A stretch of 64,000 bases of DNA, taken from NCBI RefSeq assembly GCF_004519315.1, contig NZ_SOZE01000003.1, positions 186,001-250,000 of the forward strand, given 5' to 3'. Both the position numbers and the translations under genes were made by a program. This DNA comes from Mucilaginibacter psychrotolerans (lineage in GTDB: Bacteria; Bacteroidota; Bacteroidia; Sphingobacteriales; Sphingobacteriaceae). Shown here one piece after another: positions 51,522-59,513 of the stretch (positions within the stretch are counted from its first letter, which is position 1; every line of letters starts with the position of its first letter). The notes beneath the pieces are model-generated. The model did not search any database. It worked only from the letters and a program-made list of their open reading frames with translations, and was not told the DNA's origin.

Positions 51522-52442
51522 ATGAAAAGATACCTCATTTTATTTTTCCTTACGCTGTGTAGCTACACCACTTTAGCCTGCGATATTTGCGGCTGTGGTG
51601 TGGGTAGTTACTACCTGGGTATTCTGCCCGAATACCAAAAACGATTTATTGGTTTGCGTTACCAGCATAAAACATTGCGCGCACATTTAGGGCCATTTGG
51701 CGAACGCACACCGATAACCACAGACGAGACTTACCAAAGTGTGGAAGTTTGGGGTGGCTGGAATATCGGTACCAAATTCCGTGTGCTGGCTTTTGTGCCT
51801 TACAATTTCAATGATCGTGTTGCACAAACAGGCAACGGTTCTAAAACCGGCCTTGGCGATATTGCCGTGATGGGCTATTATAACCTGTTCAGCCACCGCT
51901 CAACCGTGAGTGATCAATTACTTGTACAATCATTGTGGGTAGGTGCCGGTATTAAAGCGCCAACCGGTAAGTATGAGCCAGGCGAACGTTTGGTAGTATC
52001 AGAATCACCCAATAACTTTCAATTAGGTACAGCCAGTACCGATTTTACGCTGAATGCCGCTTATGACGTACGGCTGATGGATTTTGGTATTAATGTAAAC
52101 GCCAATTACAAGATCAATACAAACAACAAATACAATTACCGTTACGGGAACAAATTAACCGCCAACGCTTTGGTATATTATAAGTTTCGCCTATTCAACA
52201 AAATAACAATAGCACCTAATGCGGGGCTATTATATGAAACCTCGCAGCAAGATGTGGAAAGTAATAAATTCCCGGTAGATGTTTCCGGAGGGCACGTACT
52301 TTCGCTTATCGGCGGGCTGGAAGCTAATTTCAGTCGATTTTCGGCTGGCACGAATTACCAAAATGTAGCCGCGCAGCATTTAGCCAATAACCGGGTGAGC
52401 GCCGGTAACCGCTTAATGGTACATTTCTCGCTAGCTTTTTAA
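51522..52442 (+). CDS. Outer-membrane beta-barrel protein with N-terminal CDICGCG motif
   Basis: 306 residues. The signal peptide (MKRYLILFFLTLCSYTTLA) is cleaved just before CDICGCGVG, leaving three Cys at the mature N-terminus. The rest is a series of amphipathic strands ending in HFSLAF with terminal Phe, as in outer-membrane barrels (about 10-12 strands; TGLGDIAVMGYYNLF, GAGIKAPTGKYEPG resemble transporters of the MetA/phenol-channel type). Not TonB-dependent: no plug. The Cys cluster at the periplasmic or surface face could capture Cu(I). Operon position right after the two MbnP/MbnH pairs suggests a channel for the same metal or its chelate. Confidence 0.78.
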   Translation: MKRYLILFFLTLCSYTTLACDICGCGVGSYYLGILPEYQKRFIGLRYQHKTLRAHLGPFGERTPITTDETYQSVEVWGGWNIGTKFRVLAFVPYNFNDRVAQTGNGSKTGLGDIAVMGYYNLFSHRSTVSDQLLVQSLWVGAGIKAPTGKYEPGERLVVSESPNNFQLGTASTDFTLNAAYDVRLMDFGINVNANYKINTNNKYNYRYGNKLTANALVYYKFRLFNKITIAPNAGLLYETSQQDVESNKFPVDVSGGHVLSLIGGLEANFSRFSAGTNYQNVAAQHLANNRVSAGNRLMVHFSLAF

Positions 52443-52456
52443 CTTTGAAGATTAAA

Positions 52457-52942
52457 ATGAAAAAAAAAATCAAATACTTACTCATAGTAACCACCCTTGC
52501 CTTTTCCGCTTGTAAAAACGAACCAGATTATAAGATAGTGCGCCAGCAAGTGCTTGACCACCATGACCAGATCATGATAGGCAGCGAAAAAGCCATGAAT
52601 AATAAAATGCAGTTAGATACGCTGGCGAAATATGGACTGGCCAAATTTAAACAGCAACAGCCTGCGCTTGATACAACGGCTGAACTTCAGCAAATTCACT
52701 TGCTAATTAAAAAGCTTAATAAGGCTGATGATAGGATGAGCGAATGGATGCAGAATTTCAAAACCGATGTAGACGGAAAAACAAACGCCGAAGCGGTGAA
52801 ATATTTCAACAGTGAAAACAGAAAGATACGTGAACTGGACAGTATCTATACTGCTGTATTAAACGAGTCTGACGGTTATCTACAGAAGTTTAATATTAAA
52901 CCTGTTACTTCTATGAAGCCTATGAAACTCATGAAAAAGTAA
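52457..52942 (+). CDS. His/Met-containing helical lipoprotein (161 aa)
   Basis: Starts at ATG 52457; a TTG 12 bp upstream is less likely. Lipobox LAFSAC (Cys near 18). The mature part is helical with VLDHHDQIMIGSEKAMNNKM and MSEWMQNFKTDVDG; the HHDxxM and MxxWM motifs put His and Met on one helix face. Similar proteins, often called hypothetical or viral A-type inclusion-like, are common in Bacteroidota envelopes. A metal-carrier role is inferred only from residues and operon position. Its last codons (KLMKK-stop) lie in an inverted repeat shared with the convergent gene. Confidence 0.72.
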   Translation: MKKKIKYLLIVTTLAFSACKNEPDYKIVRQQVLDHHDQIMIGSEKAMNNKMQLDTLAKYGLAKFKQQQPALDTTAELQQIHLLIKKLNKADDRMSEWMQNFKTDVDGKTNAEAVKYFNSENRKIRELDSIYTAVLNESDGYLQKFNIKPVTSMKPMKLMKK

Positions 52943-52974
52943 AGCAAAACCGCTTTACTTTTTCATGAGTTTCA
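52923..52974. terminator. Perfect 23-bp inverted repeat encoding both C-termini; bidirectional terminator
   Basis: Arms 52923-52945 and 52952-52974 are exact complements around the loop AAAACC. The left arm encodes the end of the plus-strand lipoprotein and the right arm the end of the minus-strand phosphatase; both read KLMKK then TAA. T-runs (CTTTACTTTTTC on each strand) make it a plausible terminator in both directions. Confidence 0.9.
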
Positions 52975-54793
52975 ATAGCTTATCGAATATTTGGGTATTG
53001 CTATACACGCCTCTGAAATCGCCGGAATGCGGTCCGTAGGCAAAAACAGGAACGGGCGTGCCGGTGTGGTCGTTGGTGCTGAAATTGCCTAAAACGTACC
53101 CTTTCTTGATGTCTCCGTCAAGTAGGGTAAGGCCGCCGGTTTCATGGTCGGCAGTTACGATTACAAGGGTTTCGCCATCCAGATCGGCAAAGCGCAGGGC
53201 CTCTCCTACCATTCGGTCGAAATCGGCGTTCTCGGTAATTACTTGTGCCAGGTTGTTTTCGTGGCCACCATAATCAATCTGCGAACCCTCGGTCATTATA
53301 AAAAAGCCATTGGGGTGATTTTTGAATGCAGCAGTAACCTTTTTAAAGGCCAGGGGCAGGTAATCGCCACGGCCTGATATTTTTGAACGGGTTGTGCTAT
53401 CGTCCACCAAAGCCAGTATCTTTTTAGCGTAAGAATTCAGGAAATCATCGAATTTGCGGATAACCGAGTAACCGCGTTGCTGCATCAAATCTGTTACGGT
53501 AACGCCATTCACCTTAGTGGTAAAATCGCTATAACCCGCACCCAGGAAGATATCCGCGTTTGAATTAATGATATCGGTAGCAATCTGGGTACTCTCGCTC
53601 CGCTCCTGCCGGTGCCCATATAATGCCGCCGGGGTGGCATCCGTTAGGGGGCATACCACAATAATGGCCGTTTTTTTGCCGGCAGCCGCGCTGTAGGTTG
53701 CCAGTGATTGTAAAGGTTTGCCATTTACATCCACGCCAACTGCCCTGTCGTTTGTTTTTTGGCCGGTTGCAAATGCCGTAGCGCCAGCCGCCGAATCGGT
53801 GATGTAAGCGTCGGCCGCGTTGGTAACCGAGAAACCAATGTTACGCATCCCGAAGATGTTTAGCTTACCCTGGTTGGCTGTGTATGTAGCGTAAAGTTGC
53901 GCCAGGCCCATGCCATCACCAATGCAAAGGATTATGTTTTTTACTTTTTTAGTCGCCCCATCTGATTTGTAAGTTGGTTGGTAGATGGCATAAGCTTTTG
54001 GCTGCAGGTATTCGCCCCGCGCTTTCCCATTCAGGAAATCGCCCATCTCTTCTATTTTATCCGTGCCAATAACGTCTACGCCCAAACGCATCAGTGCGAG
54101 CCAGCTGCTTTTGGTATCCGGGCTTTCCCAAAAACGTATCATCTTGCCAGCCTGGTGCACGCTATCGATTGCACCTTTTACCCTTTTAATCTCTTCTTTG
54201 TTTAGCACTCCTTTGCCGTTCCAGCGCACGTACCTGCCCAGCGGGAAGCTTACCAGGCCTATCTTTTGCCATTGCTGCGGCGTAAAACCATCTAAATGGT
54301 CAACGTCGAAGGTGATCCAATCAGGATAGTTGGGCATCTCTGTAGCAGGCGGTACTGCCCCGGTCATTACAATGGATAGGCGCCCCGGGTGCCCCGGCGA
54401 GGAGATGTACCCGGCAAAGGGTTTCATTTCTTCTATCACCAATGGCAATACGGCTTTGTAGTTTTCCTTTATCTCTATCAAAAGACGCAACTGGCGTTTG
54501 GGGGCGTTCTTCAGTTTTTCAGCAAGCGGATCCAGGTACAGTGCCTGTAGCGAACGGTCGGCAGAAATTTCGCTTTTACTATGGGCTACCATCAGCTTGC
54601 CGCCAACAGCATAAACATCGGCCTCTATAGAGCCGAAGCCTTTTTCGTAAGCACGGTAAAAAGGGATACTATTCTTATAATCGTTATGCGAATGGGCATT
54701 GGCAACAGTATAGGGTCTTATCTGGCTTGTTGCGGTTTGGGTTACGGCAATGACCAAGGCACAGCCCAGCATCAGTTTATGTAGTGTCTTCAT
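52955..54793 (-). CDS. Fusion of a GDPD/PLC-like domain and an alkaline phosphatase
   Basis: 612 residues from ATG 54793, which begins a signal peptide (MKTLHKLMLGCALVIAVTQ). The N-terminal half (about 25-265) looks like a glycerophosphodiester phosphodiesterase/PLC barrel: ANAHSHNDYKN, GSIEADVYAVGGKLMVAHS, LRLLIEIKE, IRFWESPD and DVIGTDKI. The C-terminal half is an alkaline phosphatase: CIGDGMGLAQ (Asp293), TDSAAGATAFATGQKT (nucleophile Ser334), GSQIDYGGHENN and TADHETGG. Periplasmic or surface release of phosphate from phosphodiesters in two steps on one chain is inferred. The PhoA core is of the PhoK/PafA-unlike, classic DSAAGAT type. Confidence 0.9.
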   Translation of the reverse strand: MKTLHKLMLGCALVIAVTQTATSQIRPYTVANAHSHNDYKNSIPFYRAYEKGFGSIEADVYAVGGKLMVAHSKSEISADRSLQALYLDPLAEKLKNAPKRQLRLLIEIKENYKAVLPLVIEEMKPFAGYISSPGHPGRLSIVMTGAVPPATEMPNYPDWITFDVDHLDGFTPQQWQKIGLVSFPLGRYVRWNGKGVLNKEEIKRVKGAIDSVHQAGKMIRFWESPDTKSSWLALMRLGVDVIGTDKIEEMGDFLNGKARGEYLQPKAYAIYQPTYKSDGATKKVKNIILCIGDGMGLAQLYATYTANQGKLNIFGMRNIGFSVTNAADAYITDSAAGATAFATGQKTNDRAVGVDVNGKPLQSLATYSAAAGKKTAIIVVCPLTDATPAALYGHRQERSESTQIATDIINSNADIFLGAGYSDFTTKVNGVTVTDLMQQRGYSVIRKFDDFLNSYAKKILALVDDSTTRSKISGRGDYLPLAFKKVTAAFKNHPNGFFIMTEGSQIDYGGHENNLAQVITENADFDRMVGEALRFADLDGETLVIVTADHETGGLTLLDGDIKKGYVLGNFSTNDHTGTPVPVFAYGPHSGDFRGVYSNTQIFDKLLKLMKK

Positions 54794-54930
54794 AGTTTTC
54801 AATAGCGGCAAAGATAGGCTCAACGGCTTATCTGCCACTGCCTTTGATGTAAAGATAAGTTGATAATTATGTTAATTCTGAGCCCTAACACATCGTGAAG
54901 TATATCCGGAGTTTTTCAGCTTAAAAATGC

Positions 54931-54938
54931 TAAGTTTG
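54931..54938 (+). promoter_or_regulatory. Candidate -7 box (TAAGTTTG) for the AAA ATPase gene
   Basis: TAAGTTTG fits TAnnTTTG; the -33 region is T-rich (GTTTTTC) without a clear TTG. ATG at 54961. Confidence 0.5.
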
Positions 54939-54960
54939 GTAAAGCATATCATTTTCAGCC

Positions 54961-55695
54961 ATGCCTTTTTTATCCCGAATATCGCTCTCTCAATTACCAC
55001 CGAGTAGTTACCTGCAAGGCATACCCAGCCTTAGCCAGGGCCTGCAACTGCGGCTGCAAAATAATATCACTTTTCTGGTTGGCGAAAACGGTTCGGGGAA
55101 ATCTACTTTATTAGAGGGGATTGCCGAGCAATGCGGCTTCAGCCTGCGCGGCGGCAATCGCAATCATAATATGAACACCGGGCACCGCTTCGAGGGCTAC
55201 GAATCGGAGCTTGCACCTTACCTGCAGCTTGGCTGGACACCCAAAAGGATAAGCGAAGGTTTTTTTATGCGTGCCGAGAGTTTCTTCAACTTCGCATCGT
55301 ATATCGACGAAATGGCTATGAGCGACCGCCGGCTGCTACAGGCCTACGGCGGCAGGCCACTGCATCAGCAATCGCACGGAGAATCGTTCTTAGCGTTATT
55401 CAACAATCAGTTCGAAGCAGGTATCTACCTGTTGGATGAGCCCGAGGCAGCCCTATCACCTGCCAGAATACTTGCCTTTATGGCGACACTTAACCAACTC
55501 GACCGCAGTGGCCGCGCTCAATTCATCATCGCCACGCATTCGCCCATACTCATCTGCTACCCAGGCGCAACCATTTACCAATTCGACGACGGGGGTGTGC
55601 ACGAAACCACTTATGAAGATACCGAACATTACTACCTCACCAAATCGTTTTTGGATAACCCGGCAGCATATCTAAGGCACTTAATGGAAGAGTGA
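54961..55695 (+). CDS. AAA family ATPase (ABC/SMC-like, stand-alone)
   Basis: 244 residues. Walker A FLVGENGSGKSTLL (near 38-51), ABC-like signature region QQSHGESFLALF, Walker B IYLLDEPEAALSP and switch His IATHSPIL. This AAA_21-type arrangement (signature SHGE, DEPEAALSP) occurs in small predicted ATPases and in DNA-repair or OLD-like proteins. No nuclease or partner gene is adjacent, so its job is open. No membrane segment. A single gene with its own promoter. Confidence 0.88.
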   Translation: MPFLSRISLSQLPPSSYLQGIPSLSQGLQLRLQNNITFLVGENGSGKSTLLEGIAEQCGFSLRGGNRNHNMNTGHRFEGYESELAPYLQLGWTPKRISEGFFMRAESFFNFASYIDEMAMSDRRLLQAYGGRPLHQQSHGESFLALFNNQFEAGIYLLDEPEAALSPARILAFMATLNQLDRSGRAQFIIATHSPILICYPGATIYQFDDGGVHETTYEDTEHYYLTKSFLDNPAAYLRHLMEE

Positions 55696-55705
55696 GCATT
55701 GCATA

Positions 55706-55738
55706 AGATTTGACAACTCTTAAAGAGTTGTCAAATCT
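55706..55738. terminator. 16-bp-arm palindrome between convergent genes
   Basis: AGATTTGACAACTCTT (55706-55721), one A, and its exact complement (55723-55738). No T-tract. Placed between the stop codons at 55695 (plus) and 55760 (minus). Confidence 0.7.
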
Positions 55739-55759
55739 GCAAAAGCCTTTATGATCGTT

Positions 55760-56668
55760 TTAAGGCTTATCGTACTTCAAAAGTAATCCCTTGTAAATTT
55801 GCAATTGTCTTTTTAATGCTGCCTGCTGCTTGGGTGTAATGGTTACGGTATCATAATACTTTTCGCCATCGTATTTGATTTTTGCTTTTTTGGCTTTTGC
55901 TATATTAATGAAAAGCCGCAATTCGTCGTCTGAAGCTGCATCGTCGCTCCATTCCCATATCTTGCCATCGCCGTTATCTCTTTCGAACGATGGCGACAAA
56001 CCTGTATTCTCGCCATCGGTATTAATGGTCATGCGTTCGATAAACAACCAATTTTCGGCAACATATTGGGTGCGGAACCTAAACTCATAATCGGTGGTAT
56101 GCGCCTCAATATAGGCATATACCCCACTGACGTTGGTGTAACGCGGAGAAGTTTTATCATAGATAAATTTACTATTCGAAAACTCGTCGCGCTTTTTGCG
56201 TGCATCGGCGTACAGCTTTTTGAAAGTCGCCTTATCCACGGATATAGAAGATAACTCTTTCAATGCCGAGATGATAAACGGCCTTTGCTCCGCCGCGTTA
56301 CTATCAGCACCTGCTTTATTTTTTTTCGCAGTAGTGTCGATAGACAATGAATCTAAGGAGGCGTAGTGGGGATTTTTGTCTGCACTCGGTCCCCAAATAG
56401 CCACTATTATCACCAAAAACGCAATAGCACCAACTAAAATTACAGTGATTCGTTGGTTTTGATTTTCGTTTTTTGCAACATTGGTGGCCATCCTTTCCAT
56501 TACCTGATTGGCATCTCCCCTTTTGGCGAGTTCTGCAACAGGTTCCGGTAATTCAGCAACGCTTATCCCTAACACACTGCCGCAATAGGGGCATTTTAAA
56601 GTGGTTGGAGTTTCGGGTTGCAGCCCGGCACCACAATTGACACATTTACCTAGATCATTACGCTCCAT
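55760..56668 (-). CDS. Zinc-ribbon membrane protein, unknown function
   Basis: 302 residues. N-terminal zinc ribbon with CVNCGAGLQP and KCPYCGSVLG (Cys pairs at about 9-12 and 26-29), one membrane helix (ITVILVGAIAFLVIIVAIWG, about 79-98) and a large C-terminal domain that would be extracytoplasmic, rich in aromatic residues (RYTNVSGVYAYIEAHTTDYEFRFR). Not assigned to a family. 32 bp upstream of the dehydrogenase gene on the same strand only in reading order, so possibly the next transcript unit. Confidence 0.65.
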   Translation of the reverse strand: MERNDLGKCVNCGAGLQPETPTTLKCPYCGSVLGISVAELPEPVAELAKRGDANQVMERMATNVAKNENQNQRITVILVGAIAFLVIIVAIWGPSADKNPHYASLDSLSIDTTAKKNKAGADSNAAEQRPFIISALKELSSISVDKATFKKLYADARKKRDEFSNSKFIYDKTSPRYTNVSGVYAYIEAHTTDYEFRFRTQYVAENWLFIERMTINTDGENTGLSPSFERDNGDGKIWEWSDDAASDDELRLFINIAKAKKAKIKYDGEKYYDTVTITPKQQAALKRQLQIYKGLLLKYDKP

Positions 56669-56700
56669 TAGTTTTTATGCAGATTCTTTACCGTCAATTT

Positions 56701-59352
56701 CTATTTCTGCTGCGATAAAAACGTAACCAGCGATGCAAATTCGTCGTATGATAACGCGTTGGCTAAACCGGTTGGCATCATCGATGTTTTCATCTCTTTA
56801 CGCGAAATGATATCGGCAGTGTTCACCGTAAAAACATCGCCCGAGATATTGCGCATCGTTATTTTTCCGGCAGATTCTCCGGTGATGAAACCCATATAGG
56901 TTTTGTTGCCTTTTGCCGCTATAGTTACTGTAGCAAAGCCCTGCGAAATAGACGCGCTCGGCTTCAGGATAGATTCTGCTATTTGCTGCCGCGTCATGAT
57001 GGAACCTATTTGCCCCATAAACGGCCCTTTCGGCTTTTCCCCTTTTTTGATGCTATGGCAGGCTATACAACCTTGCTGGGCGAACAGGGCCTTACCTTTA
57101 GCAGGGTCGCCTTTAAGTTTGGCCAGGGCCAGCATAATATCTTCTATAGACGATTTGCCTATCTGTCCTTTTTTGCTTCTGATTTTTTCGAGGTCGATTT
57201 TCACTTCCTTCGCAGCCACAACCTTTTCTTCGCCGCCAAAGGCTTTGATTTCCATCCGGTCGCGGGCGTTCAGCTCCGCAAAAAACTGCTTGCCGGTCGC
57301 GTTTGCCTTATTGCGTACACTGGTGAGGAAGGTGGCTATTTTAGGAGAGGATTCCCAGTTGATGGCCCTATAATAAGGCCCATGCGAATCGGGACGGGTG
57401 CTCCACCACCAGCTGCCATCGTAAGGTGCTTCGGTTTTGTAAAGCCTGCCCAGGGTTACTAAAATTTGTTCTTTCAGTTTTGGCAATTTTGCTTTTCCAT
57501 AGGCCGCTATCAGTCCATCCACCGCTTTAGCATCGTGCATATAGCGCAAAGCCCAAAGGGCAAGGGTGGACTTTTTTGTCCCGATTGCGGCAACACAAGC
57601 GTCTACCGCGTTAAGGCTTACAAGGGCACGTACGGCCAAATGAGGCGGCACAATAGCTGCATTAGGCGTAGCATGTGGTCCCTCAGTCCCTTTTGCGGGA
57701 GCTACAAAAGATGCAGGAACCGAAGTCTCCAGCAAAGCATTAGCAGCCTCTACCCTGCCCAACCTACCCAGGCCTATAATAGCGGCAGCCTGCACACGTG
57801 GCGATGGGTCTTTTAGCGCTGCGAGGAATGGTTCTATCGGAACATTTTGCAGGCCTTTCCTATCAGCGAGGGCTTTCAGCGCAAATTCTTTTAAATCTTT
57901 ATCCGTAGCGAGTTGTACCAATGCAGGCACGCCACCAGGCCCTGTTAGCTGGGCGTAAGTAAACAATGCCGCCACACGCCCATATAAAGGCGATGCCGTA
58001 TTCGAAGCTACGGCGTATGCAGCGCCACCCGCCTCATAAACCGGGCGCAACAATAATTCCTGAGAAGCATAAAAACGAGCTACTGCGCTGGCTGATGTAA
58101 GCAACGTTGCTAATTCTTTAACCGATGCTGCCTTCAAATCGGGAAAGGCCTTATAGGTCCATCCGTTAGGCACGGCGCGTACCACATAACCTTTCGAAGC
58201 GCTGCCCTCATAACCGGCACCATCCCATGCCGAAAGATACAAGCGACCGGAACCATCTACATCCAAATCGGTAATTTGCGGCAAGTCGATAAAATCTTCC
58301 TGTTTTTGCGTAAAACTTGCACCGTTAGGCGTAACGCGGTGGATGTAAAGCTCGTTGCGGCCCCAATCGGCCATCATAGATACATGGTTGTATTTTTCGG
58401 GCCAGGTGGGCTCGTCCATAAAAAGCGCACCTGTACCCGAACCACCGCCTACATCAACCAATGCAGGCAATATTTCATCGGTAAAATTCTGGAAAAGTGT
58501 AGGGTAACCATATTCGCCGCTTTGCAGGTGGTGCGAGAAACGGATGTTCCAACCACCGCCATCATTAGTGTTATCGCGGGTAAAAACGTTCATATAGGGG
58601 TCGATGGCTACATCGTAGATATTGCGGGTACCGTGCGAGAATATCTCTAGCTCGGTACCATCGGGCCGTACGCGTACGATACCGCCGCCCAGCATGGTCA
58701 GCTTTTTGCCAGAGCGATCGATGGCATCATGAAAACCAAAATCGCCTACCGCAATGTATATCCAGCCATCTATTCCCATGCGAATACCGTTTGTGGCGTG
58801 GTCGGTACCGCGCTCCGCCAGCATGTTGGGGTTACTTAAATGTTCTACAACCGGCTGCGAGGGGCCATCGGCAACACCATCGTGGTTTTTATCTTCAAAT
58901 ACAACCAGGTCCATGCCGGTTGCCTTTTGCGTTTCGGCAGAAAATATGGTGTGCAGCACATACACCTTATCGCCCAGAACGAATATTCCGCGGGGGTTAT
59001 CTACTTTGGCAAACTCGGTATGCTCATCTATCTTACCATCGTTATCCTTATCTACCAATCGTAGTATGCGGCCCTTGCCCGGAGCTTTGCCCAGGGACCC
59101 CATCATATCCACACCTACGTAAACCTCTCCGGTTGGGGCGGTTGCCAGGCAGGCGGGGCTTGGTGTAAGATCGGGCCCAGTAAAAGGTGTTACGGTAAGA
59201 CCCTCGGGCCAGGCGTTGGCTTTAGCGGATTTCGGTTTGGCAGCGGGCCTTTCGGCTTTATGCATTTTCGGCTGCGAATCCGGCAGTGCAAAATACCTGA
59301 TTGCGCCAAGCAAGAGCAAGGCAAAAAAAATAGTGAGGGAAGACTTCAACAT
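56701..59352 (-). CDS. PVC-type membrane-bound dehydrogenase with HEAT repeats and cytochrome c domain
   Basis: 883 residues from ATG 59352 (MLKSSLTIFFALLLLG, signal); an upstream frame to 59496 is not supported. The N-terminal half is a beta-propeller of the soluble glucose dehydrogenase/PVC-type kind (TDHATNGIRMGIDGWIYIAVGD, GGGIVRVRPDGTELEIFSHGTRN). Then come HEAT-like helical repeats (about 440-620, VQAAAIIGLGRLGRVEAANAL) and a single haem c site GCIACHSIKKG (Cys762 region) with distal Met in TSMMPTGL. Periplasmic oxidation of a sugar or alcohol with electron delivery to the haem is the family expectation; substrate unknown. Confidence 0.88.
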   Translation of the reverse strand: MLKSSLTIFFALLLLGAIRYFALPDSQPKMHKAERPAAKPKSAKANAWPEGLTVTPFTGPDLTPSPACLATAPTGEVYVGVDMMGSLGKAPGKGRILRLVDKDNDGKIDEHTEFAKVDNPRGIFVLGDKVYVLHTIFSAETQKATGMDLVVFEDKNHDGVADGPSQPVVEHLSNPNMLAERGTDHATNGIRMGIDGWIYIAVGDFGFHDAIDRSGKKLTMLGGGIVRVRPDGTELEIFSHGTRNIYDVAIDPYMNVFTRDNTNDGGGWNIRFSHHLQSGEYGYPTLFQNFTDEILPALVDVGGGSGTGALFMDEPTWPEKYNHVSMMADWGRNELYIHRVTPNGASFTQKQEDFIDLPQITDLDVDGSGRLYLSAWDGAGYEGSASKGYVVRAVPNGWTYKAFPDLKAASVKELATLLTSASAVARFYASQELLLRPVYEAGGAAYAVASNTASPLYGRVAALFTYAQLTGPGGVPALVQLATDKDLKEFALKALADRKGLQNVPIEPFLAALKDPSPRVQAAAIIGLGRLGRVEAANALLETSVPASFVAPAKGTEGPHATPNAAIVPPHLAVRALVSLNAVDACVAAIGTKKSTLALWALRYMHDAKAVDGLIAAYGKAKLPKLKEQILVTLGRLYKTEAPYDGSWWWSTRPDSHGPYYRAINWESSPKIATFLTSVRNKANATGKQFFAELNARDRMEIKAFGGEEKVVAAKEVKIDLEKIRSKKGQIGKSSIEDIMLALAKLKGDPAKGKALFAQQGCIACHSIKKGEKPKGPFMGQIGSIMTRQQIAESILKPSASISQGFATVTIAAKGNKTYMGFITGESAGKITMRNISGDVFTVNTADIISRKEMKTSMMPTGLANALSYDEFASLVTFLSQQK

Positions 59353-59513
59353 AGGGATAACCGGTTTTAGATAAAGAGGCCAATATAAAACTTTATAAGG
59401 CGATATACCATCTTTGTTTGTAAAAATGTTACAATGACAGTTAAAACGGATGTATTTGTGAGCTATGTGGTTTCTGGGAAGATAATCTCTTCCCAAAACC
59501 GCATAGCTAGGCG

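Noticed and set aside
59353..59496. 48-residue N-terminal extension of the PVC-type dehydrogenase.
   Set aside because: A clear signal peptide begins at the internal Met (59352), and the upstream part resembles translated non-coding DNA.
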